Positions 26,187 to 34,831 of a stretch of DNA of 64,000 nucleotides are shown here, one piece after another. The position numbers were made by a program, and so were the translations under genes. Position 1 is the first letter of the stretch; each line of letters starts with the position of its first letter. The notes under the pieces are model-generated. The model was not told where the DNA came from. It made no database searches and worked only from the letters and a program-made list of their open reading frames with translations. The DNA is from Streptomyces sp. CB01635 (lineage in GTDB: Bacteria; Actinomycetota; Actinomycetes; Streptomycetales; Streptomycetaceae), in the NCBI RefSeq assembly GCF_002803065.1, contig NZ_NNBL01000019.1:1-64000 (forward strand), written 5' to 3'.

Positions 26187-26274
26187 CCGACCGGTCAGCC
26201 ACAGGGAGCCCTCAGAACGGGTGACTCCGGTCACAACTCCCCGTAGCGGCAGGTAAATCCGCATACGAATAGCC

Positions 26275-26369
26275 GAGATCGAATTTGCTAACAGCCGATC
26301 TCTTGTTACCGTTCGAGTAGCCCGGTTGCTGGTGCATCCCCCGTCGCCAGCAACCGGGTCCTTGTTTTT
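26275..26369 (+). ncRNA. Candidate small RNA or long 3'/5' leader with intrinsic terminator
   Basis: In an unusually AT-rich 230-bp gap there is an inverted repeat (GAGATCG 26275-26281, CGATCTC 26296-26302) followed by a 12-bp stem (26321-26332 with 26347-26358) and the U-rich tail TCCTTGTTTTT (26359-26369). The last hairpin is a textbook Rho-independent terminator, rare in this genome. It lies 134 bp beyond the SEC-C gene, so an independent transcript is possible. It could equally be only the terminator of that gene. Confidence 0.35.
26321..26369 (+). terminator. Rho-independent terminator with U-run
   Basis: 12-bp arms CCCGGTTGCTGG and CCAGCAACCGGG enclose a 14-nt loop and are followed by TCCTTGTTTTT. 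It lies between the SEC-C gene and a convergent gene. Confidence 0.85.
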
Positions 26370-26415
26370 CCGGGACTTCCCCGTGGGCCTGCGCCCGGGA
26401 AATCGTCCCGTTCGC

Positions 26416-27099
26416 TCAGCGTCCGGGCGGCGTCGGCGCGTTGCTTCCCGACCTGAGCAGCAGCGGCCCAGCGTCCCCGGCTCCCGCGAACTCCGCCACC
26501 GCCGAGTAGGCGCTCGCCTCCCCCGAAGTGCGCTCCCGAGGCGTGTCACACGTCCCCGGTTCGTCCTGGGCACCCACCACGCAATACATCTGTACGGTGC
26601 GGCCCGCCGGAGCCATCAGCGTCAGGACGGAACTCAGCGGCCCCCCTGTCGCGTTCCTGTAGTAGGTCCTCGCCCACGTGTCCCGCCCCTGGGTCAGTAC
26701 GCAGGTCTGCGCCTCGATGCCGTCGGGAGAGGCGAGTTCAGGTCCGCACCGTGCCGTCGTCGCGATACCGAGACCGGCGAGGACGGAAGTACCCGGCGGC
26801 CGCCCGTGGGACCGGCGCGCTTTGCCCGCCGCATCCGTCGCCGCGGTGTCCGCCATGTCGCTCTCGCTCGCACCCGGTTTGTCGTCGACCTTGTCGGCGC
26901 TGTCGGCGTTACCCGTGGGCAGTTCGCCGGAGTTGAGGCTGTCCTCCGCGGCCGCATCGCCGACGGGGCCCGCGGACGCGCCCGCCAGCGGGAGGAGAAC
27001 GGTCAGGACCACGACCGCGAGAAGACCGAGCAGACGAAGGCGCGAATGGGGTCTCCCCTGCTCGAGGCTGGTCGAGAGCTTGGGGAAGGGGGAGGGCAT
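26416..27099 (-). CDS. Secreted hypothetical protein
   Basis: A 227-residue predicted exported protein. A hydrophobic segment (LRLLGLLAVVVLTVLLPLAG, about 22-41) serves as signal peptide or anchor, followed by an acidic Ala/Asp/Ser-rich linker to about residue 100 and a conserved domain with cysteines in RCGPEL, QTCVLT, MYCVVG and GTCDTP, so two disulfides are likely. I recognise no function. The first 17 codons (PFPKLSTSLEQGR) derive from an imperfect palindrome of a kind often repeated between Streptomyces genes, and no ribosome binding site precedes the ATG. The true start may therefore be internal. Confidence 0.6.
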   Translation of the reverse strand: MPSPFPKLSTSLEQGRPHSRLRLLGLLAVVVLTVLLPLAGASAGPVGDAAAEDSLNSGELPTGNADSADKVDDKPGASESDMADTAATDAAGKARRSHGRPPGTSVLAGLGIATTARCGPELASPDGIEAQTCVLTQGRDTWARTYYRNATGGPLSSVLTLMAPAGRTVQMYCVVGAQDEPGTCDTPRERTSGEASAYSAVAEFAGAGDAGPLLLRSGSNAPTPPGR

Positions 27100-27154
27100 G
27101 CGCCGAAGATATCGGCGCCGCCCCTTCGCACCCCTCGCCGCGCGCCCAATTCCC

Positions 27155-27850
27155 CTACAACTCGGGCGCGCTCACACCCGTACGAGTGAGGGCATCCACC
27201 ACCGCGTCCACCACGGCCTCCACATCGGGCACCCAGGGCGCCGCGGAGCCGGGCAGCGGTGCGCGCTCCCAGCGGACCTGGCCGAGGCCGGTGTCGGACG
27301 GAGGCAGTGCCAGATAGCCGCCCTCGCCGTGAAACCGCAGGGACCCCGGCACCCAGTCCTGGGCGTAGAGCAGCTCGCCCAGCTGCTCCATGGAGTAGGG
27401 CGCCACGAGGATGAAGAGACGGTCCCTGGTGGCGACGACCGGGCCGAGCCTGATGTCCGTGCGGTCGAGCGCCTTGAGGGCGCGGGCTCCGGCGACCGAG
27501 GGGAGGCTCACCGCGCAGGGTGCGCGGCCGCCGCTCGCGCCCGCACCGGCCCCCGTGGCCAGCACGATCGGCGCCGTCGGACGGTTGGTCCACCACCAGC
27601 GGATCATGCGCTCGTCCGTGGTCGCGGTGAGCAGCCCGGGGTCGAAGGGGTGCGCGCCGGGCACCGTGCACTCCGGGTCGGGGCAGGCACAGCTGACGCC
27701 GTCACGGCGCCCCGCCCCCACGAGCCCCACGCCCGGGAGAACGGGCCACTGCCATGCGGTCGCGAAGGTCAGGGCCGCGCTGAACTGATCAGACTTCCCG
27801 TTGTTTCGCCTGGACAGGAGCCTGCGTCGCCTTCCGAGGATCTCGCGCAT
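27155..27850 (-). CDS. Prim-pol-like protein (bifunctional DNA primase/polymerase N-terminal domain)
   Basis: A 231-residue protein that I recall being annotated in Streptomyces as a bifunctional primase/polymerase N-terminal domain protein. Visible parts are FATAWQWPVLPGVGL, a Cys pair in CACPDPEC, HPFDPGLLTATTD, WWTNRPTAPIVLATG and SLRFHGEGGYLALPPS. The Asp-x-Asp catalytic motif of active prim-pols is not evident (DRTDIRLGPV lies near that place), so activity is doubtful. ATG 27850 has AAGGAA about 10 nt upstream and is preferred over a longer frame. It is divergent from the PP2C phosphatase gene. Confidence 0.65.
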   Translation of the reverse strand: MREILGRRRRLLSRRNNGKSDQFSAALTFATAWQWPVLPGVGLVGAGRRDGVSCACPDPECTVPGAHPFDPGLLTATTDERMIRWWWTNRPTAPIVLATGAGAGASGGRAPCAVSLPSVAGARALKALDRTDIRLGPVVATRDRLFILVAPYSMEQLGELLYAQDWVPGSLRFHGEGGYLALPPSDTGLGQVRWERAPLPGSAAPWVPDVEAVVDAVVDALTRTGVSAPEL

Positions 27851-28309
27851 GAGCGCTCGTTCCTTTCCGTAGACCGAAGAGAACGCTGTGGGCCACATCG
27901 CACTGTGTGTCGAACACTTCACTGAGCGTACGTACTGAGAGCGCCGCACCCCAGCCTTGAGCAGGGGAACCCCTATAGTCCGAGCGCCGGCCGCGTACTT
28001 GAAAAGCCTGGCGTGGGGTGGCGGCGCCTGGCGTTTGCCGTCGCGCGTGTTACTCGCCGTCTCCGCCGCGGGAGGATGGGGCACGGTCGTCGGTGGTTAG
28101 GACGTCCGGGTCCGTCGCCAGGTTCCGGGTCGATCCCAACTGCCCCTGGCCTTCTCCGAGTACGTACCCATCACGACCGCTGTGACGCTCTGTCGAACAA
28201 TGCCAGTCGACCGCAATACGCCCTTACCCGAGGCACTTTTCAGCCAAGTTCGATCAGAGATCACTAATGCCGCACTGGCCTCCTGGACACCAGGAATCCC
28301 GGCAGGACA
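27851..28309. other. Divergent intergenic region without a supported gene
   Basis: These 459 bp separate the divergent prim-pol-like and PP2C genes and must carry both promoters. An open frame at 28013-28267 lacks a ribosome binding site and protein-like composition and was not accepted. No convincing -35/-10 pair was identified by eye. Confidence 0.5.
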
Positions 28310-29842
28310 ATGCTGGACATCCCCTCATCGGTGCGTGTAGATGTGGAGACACTGCTGGCGGCGCAGAATCACATGGGGGTTTGCGATGCTATTGAGCAAT
28401 ACGCACCGGTCGGAAAGCCGGACGCCATGACAGCCCCACACTTTCCGAAAGTGGCTGGAATCGATTCAACGGTTCCCCCACCGGCACACACTGTCGCGCC
28501 CGCGTCACCCTCGCCCGCGCCCCCTTCCTCCGCTGGAGCGCCAGAAGCCCCCGAACCCCCCGGCGCCCCCGGAGCGCTGATCCAGGACCGGCTCGCCGGC
28601 TGGGTCTCCGACCTCACCACGCTGCACGAACTCACCGAGCGCCTGGCCAGGACGGCCGTCATGGACGACGCCCTGCACGAGGTACTCCGCGCCGGTGCCG
28701 CCCTTGTCGGCGCACGCCGCGGACTCGTCGTCCTGGAACCGGCCGACGGTCTGGGCCCCGCCACCACCGTCGGGCTCGGCCTCGCCCGCGCCGACCTCGG
28801 CCACATCGAGACGGTGCCGCGCGGCGCGACCTCGTACGGGAGGATCCTCGACCGCGCGGACGCGACCGGCGAGCCCGAGGTGCACGCGGATCTGCTGTCC
28901 GAGGACGGGCTCGACCCGCGCCACCGCGAGGTCGCCGCCCGGCTCGGCTACGCCGCGAGCTTCGCGCTGCCCCTCGCGACCGAGGCGGCGGGCCGGCTCG
29001 GCGCCGCGGTGTGGCTCTACGACGAGCCCGCCGAGCCCGTCGAACGCCAGCGCCATCTGGTCGGTCTGTACACGCGCTACGCCACCGAACACCTCGCGCG
29101 CCTGCTCGAACTGGAGCGGGCGCGCACCAAGTCCCGCACCATCGCGGAGGAGTTGCTGCCGCCGCGGCTCCCGCGGGTCGCGGACGTCCAGCTCGCCGCC
29201 CGGCACCGCACGGGCCCGCGCGGCGGCGGAGACTGGTACGACGCGCTGCCGCTGCCCGAGGGCGCGCTCGGCCTGGCCGTCGGCTCGGTCACCGGCTCCG
29301 GGGCCAGCGCCGTCGCCGCGATGGGCCGGCTCAGGGCCAGCCTGCGGGCGTACGCGGTGATGGAGGGCGAGGACCCCGTCGCCGTCCTGTCCGATCTGGA
29401 GCTGCTGCTCCGGCTGACCGAGCCCGCGCGCAGCGCCACCGCCCTCTTCGCGTACTGCGAGCCCGCCCTGCGCAAGATCGTCCTGGCCGGGGCCGGGCAC
29501 AGTCCGCCGCTGGTCATCGGCGAGAGACGCACCGAGTTCGTGGAGACGTCGCTGTCCGCGCCGCTCGGGATGCTGGCCTGCTGGGAGGCGCCGAGCGTCG
29601 AGTTCAGCCCGGAGCCCGGCGAGACCGTGCTGCTGTACACGGACGGACTGCTGCACCGCACCGGTGACCCCATGGACCGCGCCTTCGCCCGTCTGCACGC
29701 GGCGGCGGCCGGCGTCCCGCGCACGATCCGCGACGACCCCGGCGCGATCGCCGACCACGTCCTGCACACCGTCCTGCCGGACGGGCTCGACGCCGCCGAC
29801 AGCGACGAGGACGTCGTGCTGCTCGCCGCGCGCTTCAAGTGA
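28310..29842 (+). CDS. GAF-domain PP2C (SpoIIE-type) serine/threonine phosphatase
   Basis: A cytosolic regulator of 510 residues. A Pro/Ala-rich N-terminus (to about 90) precedes a GAF domain (about 110-255; RRGLVVLEP, YAASFALPLATE) and a SpoIIE/PP2C phosphatase domain (about 285-508; GGGDWYDALPLPEG, AGAGHSPPL, LLYTDGLLHRTG, DEDVVLLAARF). The metal-binding Asp residues of GGGDWYD, YTDGL and DEDV are present. SpoIIE-type phosphatases dephosphorylate STAS anti-anti-sigma factors and counter RsbW-like kinases, two of which are encoded within 4 kb. GGCAGGA precedes the ATG by 2 nt. Confidence 0.88.
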   Translation: MLDIPSSVRVDVETLLAAQNHMGVCDAIEQYAPVGKPDAMTAPHFPKVAGIDSTVPPPAHTVAPASPSPAPPSSAGAPEAPEPPGAPGALIQDRLAGWVSDLTTLHELTERLARTAVMDDALHEVLRAGAALVGARRGLVVLEPADGLGPATTVGLGLARADLGHIETVPRGATSYGRILDRADATGEPEVHADLLSEDGLDPRHREVAARLGYAASFALPLATEAAGRLGAAVWLYDEPAEPVERQRHLVGLYTRYATEHLARLLELERARTKSRTIAEELLPPRLPRVADVQLAARHRTGPRGGGDWYDALPLPEGALGLAVGSVTGSGASAVAAMGRLRASLRAYAVMEGEDPVAVLSDLELLLRLTEPARSATALFAYCEPALRKIVLAGAGHSPPLVIGERRTEFVETSLSAPLGMLACWEAPSVEFSPEPGETVLLYTDGLLHRTGDPMDRAFARLHAAAAGVPRTIRDDPGAIADHVLHTVLPDGLDAADSDEDVVLLAARFK

Positions 29843-29921
29843 TCCGGTGACCGGGGCGGTACAGCCCGTAGCCCTTGATGTAACAGGTCTTCCGGCCCTG
29901 GGCCCCCTTCCGTACGACCGT

Positions 29922-29942
29922 ACGATGGAGGGGGTCCATCGT
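29922..29942. promoter_or_regulatory. Inverted repeat in the pepP leader
   Basis: Perfect 8-bp arms ACGATGGA and TCCATCGT flank GGGGG, 53 bp before the aminopeptidase start, with TAC/GTA flanks extending the symmetry loosely. Candidate operator or leader hairpin. Confidence 0.35.
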
Positions 29943-29994
29943 TGTACCCAGGCCGCACCCAGGCCGATCCCAGGGCCGTATCTAGGAGGAAGAC

Positions 29995-31464
29995 GTGTCG
30001 GAGGAGCTCACCCCGGAGAACCCGGAGATCGCTCAGACCGAGAGCGACGAGCCGATCAAGCAGCGCAAGAACGGCCTGTACCCGGGCGTGTCCGATGAGC
30101 TCGCCGAGAGCATGAAGTCCGGCTGGGCCGACACGGAGCTGCACGGCCTCGAGCCGATCGCGCAGGCGTCCGAGACGGCCGCCCGCCGCGCCGCCCTCTC
30201 CGCGCGCTTCCCCGGTGAGCGCATCGTCGTCCCCGCGGGCAACCTCAAGACCCGTTCGAACGACACCGAGTACGCCTTCCGCGCCTCCGTCGAGTACGCG
30301 TACCTGACCGGCAACCAGACGGAGGACGGCGTCCTCGTCCTTGAGCCGACGATCTCCGGGCACGACGCGACGATCTACCTGCTGCCGCGCTCCGACCGCG
30401 AGAACGGCGAGTTCTGGCTGGACGGCCAGGGCGAGCTGTGGGTCGGCCGCCGCCACTCCCTCGCCGAGGCCGAGCAGGTCTACGGCATCCCCGCCTCCGA
30501 CGTGCGCGAGCTCGCCGGCCACCTGGCCGAGGCGAGCGGCCCGGTCCGCGTGGTGCGCGGACACGACGCCGGCATCGAGGCCGCCCTGACCGACAAGGTC
30601 ACCCGCGAGCACGACGACGAGTTGCGCGTCTTCCTCTCCGAGGCCCGCCTCGTGAAGGACGCGTTCGAGATCGGCGAGCTGCAGAAGGCCGTCGACTCCA
30701 CCGTCCGCGGCTTCGAGGACGTCGTGAAGATCCTCGACAAGGCCGAGGCCACCAGCGAGCGCTACATCGAGGGCACGTTCTTCCTGCGCGCACGCGTCGA
30801 GGGCAACGACATCGGCTACGGCTCGATCTGCGCCTCCGGCCCGCACGCCTGCACCCTCCACTGGGTCCGCAACGACGGCCCGGTCCGCTCCGGAGACCTG
30901 CTCCTCCTGGACGCGGGCGTCGAGACGCACAGCCTCTACACCGCCGACGTGACGCGCACGCTGCCGGTCAACGGCCGCTACACCGAGCTCCAGAAGAAGA
31001 TCTACGACGCCGTGTACGAGGCCCAGGAGGCCGGTATCGCGGCCGTCAAGCCCGGTGCCAAGTACCGCGACTTCCACGACGCCGCGCAGCATGTGCTCGC
31101 CGAGAAGCTCGTCGAGTGGGGCCTCGTCGAGGGCCCGGTCGAGCGCGTCCTCGAGCTCGGCCTCCAGCGCCGCTGGACGCTGCACGGCACCGGCCACATG
31201 CTCGGCCTCGACGTCCACGACTGCGCCGTCGCGCGCACCGAGACGTACGTGGACGGCACGCTGGAGCCCGGCATGTGCCTGACCGTCGAGCCCGGTCTGT
31301 ACTTCCAGGCCGACGACCTGACCGTGCCGCAGGAGTACCGCGGCATCGGCGTCCGGATCGAGGACGACATCCTCGTGACCGAGGACGGCAACCGGAACCT
31401 CTCCGCCGGCCTGCCGCGCCGCTCGGACGAGGTCGAGGCGTGGATGGCTCAGCTCAAGGGCTGA
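29995..31464 (+). CDS. pepP: Xaa-Pro aminopeptidase (M24B, PepP type)
   Basis: A cytosolic dimetal aminopeptidase of 489 residues that removes the N-terminal residue before proline. The N-terminal domain (about 1-220) starts with KQRKNGLYPGVSDEL and includes VPAGNLKTRSNDTEYAFR. The pita-bread catalytic domain has its five metal ligands: Asp in LLLDAGVE, Asp in YTADVTRTLP, His in HGTGHMLGLDVHD, Glu in TVEPGLYF and Glu in RIEDDILVTEDG. The GTG start is supported by AGGAGGA 5 nt upstream. A 13-bp hairpin terminator follows 30 bp after the stop. Confidence 0.95.
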   Translation: MSEELTPENPEIAQTESDEPIKQRKNGLYPGVSDELAESMKSGWADTELHGLEPIAQASETAARRAALSARFPGERIVVPAGNLKTRSNDTEYAFRASVEYAYLTGNQTEDGVLVLEPTISGHDATIYLLPRSDRENGEFWLDGQGELWVGRRHSLAEAEQVYGIPASDVRELAGHLAEASGPVRVVRGHDAGIEAALTDKVTREHDDELRVFLSEARLVKDAFEIGELQKAVDSTVRGFEDVVKILDKAEATSERYIEGTFFLRARVEGNDIGYGSICASGPHACTLHWVRNDGPVRSGDLLLLDAGVETHSLYTADVTRTLPVNGRYTELQKKIYDAVYEAQEAGIAAVKPGAKYRDFHDAAQHVLAEKLVEWGLVEGPVERVLELGLQRRWTLHGTGHMLGLDVHDCAVARTETYVDGTLEPGMCLTVEPGLYFQADDLTVPQEYRGIGVRIEDDILVTEDGNRNLSAGLPRRSDEVEAWMAQLKG

Positions 31465-31493
31465 ACCACGCGCGCGTAGAGACGCGTTTGCGA

Positions 31494-31528
31494 AGTGGCC
31501 GGGCACGGCGTGACGGTGCCCGGCCACT
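31494..31528. terminator. Hairpin terminator after pepP
   Basis: Perfect 13-bp arms AGTGGCCGGGCAC and GTGCCCGGCCACT with a 9-nt loop lie between the convergent pepP and RsbW-like genes. Confidence 0.8.
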
Positions 31529-31562
31529 GTCGTGCCCGGAGGGGGTCAGGGTGTCGTGTCGG

Positions 31563-31608
31563 GACGAGTCTGGCTTTCGTGCCCGGACGGGTCTGGCTTT
31601 CGTGCCCG
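31563..31608. repeat. 23-bp tandem repeat, two copies
   Basis: Units 31563-31585 and 31586-31608 differ at one base (GACGAGTC versus GACGGGTC, then TGGCTTTCGTGCCCG). They lie between the pepP terminator and the end of the next gene. Confidence 0.8.
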
Positions 31609-31615
31609 GAGGGCG

Positions 31616-32077
31616 TCAGGCCGAGACCAGGGGCGCGTCCTCGCGCCACTTGAGCACCTTGTCGAAGCTGACCACCGCGCCGCCTCTGCCCGGTCTGTTG
31701 ACGAAGTGGACGTGGTCCGCGAGCTCCTGGATGAGACAGAGTCCGCGGCCGTGCTCGGCGTGGTCGGGGGCGGGCTTGAGCAGCGTCGTGCCGCGGCCGC
31801 GCAGGGCCGGGAAGCCGGGACCTGAGTCGGCGACCTCGATGCGACAGGTCTCGCCCTCCAGGTAGGCCGTGACCCGGTACGCGCCCGCCGGATCGTCGGG
31901 GTCCGGATCGCCGCCGTGCTCGACGGCGTTGGCACAGGCCTCGGTGAGGGCGACGGACAGGTCGTACGAGATGTCGGGGTCCACGCCCGCGGTGTCCATG
32001 GTGTCGATCAGCAGGCGTCGGGCGAGCGGAACGCTCGCGGCCTCGCGGCGCAAGTGCAGAGACCACCAGATGCTCAT
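31616..32077 (-). CDS. RsbW-like HATPase (anti-sigma factor type)
   Basis: A 153-residue GHKL ATPase of the RsbW/SpoIIAB group. The N box is VALTEACANAVEHG, the G1 box ADSGPGFP, and the G2 box HGRGLCLIQELADHV. It could act as a serine kinase of a STAS protein or directly bind a sigma factor; no partner is adjacent. ATG 32077 has GGAGG 7 nt upstream and is preferred over an in-frame ATG 63 bp earlier, which has no ribosome binding site. A degenerate parS-like sequence lies 70 bp upstream. Confidence 0.87.
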   Translation of the reverse strand: MSIWWSLHLRREAASVPLARRLLIDTMDTAGVDPDISYDLSVALTEACANAVEHGGDPDPDDPAGAYRVTAYLEGETCRIEVADSGPGFPALRGRGTTLLKPAPDHAEHGRGLCLIQELADHVHFVNRPGRGGAVVSFDKVLKWREDAPLVSA

Positions 32078-32146
32078 GCTCCAGCCTCCAGGCCGCGGCT
32101 CGACATACCGATACGTATTGCCGCAACGGCCCCTGTGCAATCGCGT

Positions 32147-32160
32147 GTTTCACGTGATAC
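32147..32160. other. parS-like site with one mismatch
   Basis: GTTTCACGTGATAC differs from the parS 14-mer at one position (T for A at position 12). It lies in the divergent promoter region between the RsbW-like and membrane-protein genes. Confidence 0.55.
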
Positions 32161-32315
32161 CGCCCATACGGCGGACGCGCGGACCGGTGGCGGCGGTGTA
32201 CGGAGCCGGCTTCAGCGGTGTCCGGAGTCGGCTTCAAGGGGGCGGGGCGGAAGATTCCGGACCTTGTGGACCTGCCGTATGAGGCGGGTAAGCCCAGTGC
32301 GATGATGAGCCCGCC

Positions 32316-33122
32316 ATGTCTGCCCCCCACCAGCGCGAGGCGCGCACCGGAACGGATGTCCGGCTGCTGAGGGCCGCGGTGTTCACCGCGGTCTGCGTCG
32401 CGTTGTCCGCGGCCGGACATGTGCTCGCCTCGTGCGCCACCGTCCCGCTGTGGACGTTGGGCGTCGGGTTCCTCGCGGTGTTCGCCGTGGCGGCGCCGCT
32501 CGCCGGGCGCGAGCGCTCGCTGCCGGGCATCGCCGCTGCTCTCGTGGTCGGTCAGACCGGTCTGCACACCCTCTTCGGAGTGGGCCAGCACGGCACCATG
32601 ACGATGGCGCAGACCACACAGGAACCCTCGGTCGTGGAGCGCGCGGCCCGTCTCATGTGCGGCTCCGGCATGGCGGCGATCAGCCCCGCGCAGGCGCAGA
32701 AGATCCTGTCGGACGCCGGCGTCGAACCCGGTTCCGGAACGGGCATGCACCACCACACCGCCACCGAAGCGGTCACCTCCATGCCACTGCTGCCGTCCCT
32801 GCCGATGCTGCTCGGGCACCTGCTCGCCGCAGTCGTCGCGGGCTGGCTGCTGCGCCATGGAGACCTCGCGCTCGGCCGGCTCGTCCGCCTCTCGGCGAAC
32901 TCGGCGCATGGAGTCGCCCAGGGGGCGCTCGTCCGTTCCTTGCGCGCCGCTCTCGCTCTCGTACGCGCCCTCAGGACCGGTCTGCCCGGGGCTGCGGAAG
33001 CGGCGCCCCATGTGGTGCCCATCGAGCTCCTCGCGCCACTGCCTCTGCGCACGACGGCACTTCAGCACTCGGTGATCAGGCGCGGCCCGCCCGTGGGCGA
33101 CGCGTTCCGTCTCGCTGCCTGA
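32316..33122 (+). CDS. Membrane protein at the head of the copper cluster, unknown function
   Basis: A 268-residue membrane protein with about four hydrophobic helices (about 20-43, 45-62, 68-90 and 148-170) and a loop rich in Met and His between helices (GQHGTMTMAQ, CGSGM, GTGMHHHT). The Met/His clusters and the position just ahead of the copper genes suggest a metal-related role, but that is inference. No known family motif is recognised. A basic C-terminal tail of about 90 residues follows the last helix. The ATG has no strong ribosome binding site. Confidence 0.7.
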   Translation: MSAPHQREARTGTDVRLLRAAVFTAVCVALSAAGHVLASCATVPLWTLGVGFLAVFAVAAPLAGRERSLPGIAAALVVGQTGLHTLFGVGQHGTMTMAQTTQEPSVVERAARLMCGSGMAAISPAQAQKILSDAGVEPGSGTGMHHHTATEAVTSMPLLPSLPMLLGHLLAAVVAGWLLRHGDLALGRLVRLSANSAHGVAQGALVRSLRAALALVRALRTGLPGAAEAAPHVVPIELLAPLPLRTTALQHSVIRRGPPVGDAFRLAA

Positions 33123-33269
33123 CACGACACACGTACTCCACGCGGGGCCCTGCACGGGTTCCCGCTCAGCGCGGAGGAGTGTCGTGCGGCACGCGCGCGT
33201 GCCCCGTTCCCGGTGCGCGCACTCACCGTTCGCCTGATCTCGCTGAACCCGAGTGGAGTGGTTTCTGCC

Positions 33270-34028
33270 ATGAAGAAGATTTCCCGCGTCGCCGCAGTCG
33301 GTGCCACCGCCGCGTCCGCCGTCCTGGTGCTCTCCGTCCCCGCCTTCGCACACGTGAGCGTGCAGCCTGAGGGCGTCGCCGCCAAGGGCGGATACGCCGT
33401 CGTGAACTTCAAGGTGCCGAACGAGCGCGACGACGCCGCGACCACCAAGGTCGAGGTCAACTTCCCGACCGACCACCCGCTGGCCTCGGTCATGCCCGAG
33501 CCCATCCCCGGCTGGACCGCCAAGGTCACCAAGTCCAAGCTCGACAAGCCGCTGGAGATGCACGGCGAGAAGATCGACCAGGCCGTCTCCCAGGTCACCT
33601 GGACCGCCGACGGCTCGGGCAAGGACAAGGGCATCCAGCCCGGCTTCTTCCAGAAGTTCCCGCTCTCCATCGGGCAGCTGCCCGAGGACACGGACGAGCT
33701 CGTCTTCAAGGCGATCCAGACCTACGACAACAAGGAAGTCGTGCGCTGGATCGAGCCGCAGGCCAAGGGCCAGGAGGAGCCGGAGAACCCGGCGCCCACC
33801 CTGGAGCTCTCGGCCGCGACCGAGGACCACCACGGCGGCGCCGCGGCCGACGACAGCGCCAAGTCGGATGACGACAAGGCGGCCACGGCCTCCTCGTCGG
33901 ACAGCTCCTCCGACGGCTCCTCCGACAGCGACACCACCGCACGCGCCCTCGGCATCGCCGGCATCGTCGTCGGCGCCGCCGGCGTGGCCTTCGGGGTGCT
34001 CGCGGGACGCCGTCGTACCAACAGCTGA
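33270..34028 (+). CDS. ycnI: YcnI-like copper-associated protein (DUF1775)
   Basis: A secreted, C-terminally anchored protein of 252 residues. A Sec signal peptide ends at AFA, so the mature chain begins with His (HVSVQPEG), the residue by which DUF1775/YcnI proteins bind copper. The conserved Trp of the copper site is probably in PGWTAKV. The DUF1775 domain runs to about 165. An acidic Ser/Asp linker with HHGG follows, then one transmembrane helix (LGIAGIVVGAAGVAFGVLAG) and a basic tail RRR. ATG 33270 places the signal peptide at the start. It leads the ycnI-sco-ecuC-copCD-dtpA set. Confidence 0.9.
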   Translation: MKKISRVAAVGATAASAVLVLSVPAFAHVSVQPEGVAAKGGYAVVNFKVPNERDDAATTKVEVNFPTDHPLASVMPEPIPGWTAKVTKSKLDKPLEMHGEKIDQAVSQVTWTADGSGKDKGIQPGFFQKFPLSIGQLPEDTDELVFKAIQTYDNKEVVRWIEPQAKGQEEPENPAPTLELSAATEDHHGGAAADDSAKSDDDKAATASSSDSSSDGSSDSDTTARALGIAGIVVGAAGVAFGVLAGRRRTNS

Positions 34029-34038
34029 ACCAGCCGCG

Positions 34039-34103
34039 GGTGTGCACCGGGGCCGGCGCAGACGTCGGCCCCCCGTGGCCGCCGGCCGACCCCGGTGCAC
34101 ACC
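34039..34103. terminator. Long hairpin between ycnI and sco
   Basis: Perfect 14-bp arms (34039-34052 with 34090-34103) enclose a 37-nt loop that holds a further inverted repeat (GGCCGGC/GCCGGCC). It may end or attenuate transcription between ycnI and the downstream copper genes. Confidence 0.6.
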
Positions 34104-34132
34104 GGCCCGCCTCACATCTGGGACATTTTTCT

Positions 34133-34831
34133 ATGCGCTCTCCCCGTAAGACCCCGCACACAGGTCCTCGCCAGGCCCTCCGCAAGAAGACGCTGCTCGC
34201 CGCCGGTCTCATCGCCGCGGCCTCGCTCACCCTCTCCGCCTGCGGCAGTGGCGACGACAGCAACAAGCCCGTGGCCGAGGTCTCCGCCGAGACCGGCTCG
34301 AACAAGGCCGCGACCGTCCTCGACTCGCCTTTCAAGAAGCCGGACCTAGTCCTCACGGACACCCACGGCAAGAAGTTCGACCTGCGCGAGCAGACCAAGG
34401 GCAAGCCCACGCTGATCTACTTCGGCTACACCCACTGCCCCGACGTGTGCCCCCTGACGATGAGCAACATCGCCGTCGCCAAGAAGGCACTGCCGAGGGC
34501 CGAACAGGACAAGCTCCAGGTCGTCTTCGTCACCACCGACCCGGACCGCGACACCGCGCCCGTCCTCGGCAAGTGGCTCAAGGCGCAGGACCCCGACTTC
34601 ATCGGCCTGACCGGCGACTTCGCCACCATCCAGGGCAGCGCCCGCACCCTCGGCATCTCCATCGAGCCGACGGAGAAGGACAAGAACGGCAAGCTCGTCT
34701 CGATGCACGGCACCCAGGTCATCGCCTTCTCGCCGAAGACCGACGCCGGGTACGTCCTGTACGGCGAGGACGCCACCGTCGACGACTACACCAAGGACCT
34801 CCCCAAGATCATCAAGGGGGAGCAGCCGTGA
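34133..34831 (+). CDS. sco: Sco/SenC copper metallochaperone lipoprotein
   Basis: A 232-residue membrane-anchored thioredoxin-fold protein. The signal peptide ends in lipobox LSAC with Cys37 as the lipid site. The Cu ligands are Cys102 and Cys106 in HCPDVC and His192 in SMHGT, all present. In Streptomyces lividans the equivalent Sco delivers copper to the CuA site of cytochrome oxidase and to the radical oxidase GlxA during development; that is recalled knowledge for the ortholog. The start ATG has TGGGA 10 nt upstream, and 31 further upstream codons in frame lie inside the hairpin region. The stop overlaps the ecuC start (GTGA). Confidence 0.93.
   Translation: MRSPRKTPHTGPRQALRKKTLLAAGLIAAASLTLSACGSGDDSNKPVAEVSAETGSNKAATVLDSPFKKPDLVLTDTHGKKFDLREQTKGKPTLIYFGYTHCPDVCPLTMSNIAVAKKALPRAEQDKLQVVFVTTDPDRDTAPVLGKWLKAQDPDFIGLTGDFATIQGSARTLGISIEPTEKDKNGKLVSMHGTQVIAFSPKTDAGYVLYGEDATVDDYTKDLPKIIKGEQP

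Noticed and set aside
28013..28267. An 84-codon open frame in the divergent prim-pol/PP2C gap
   Set aside because: No ribosome binding site and Arg/Gly/Ser-rich composition typical of noncoding GC-rich DNA.
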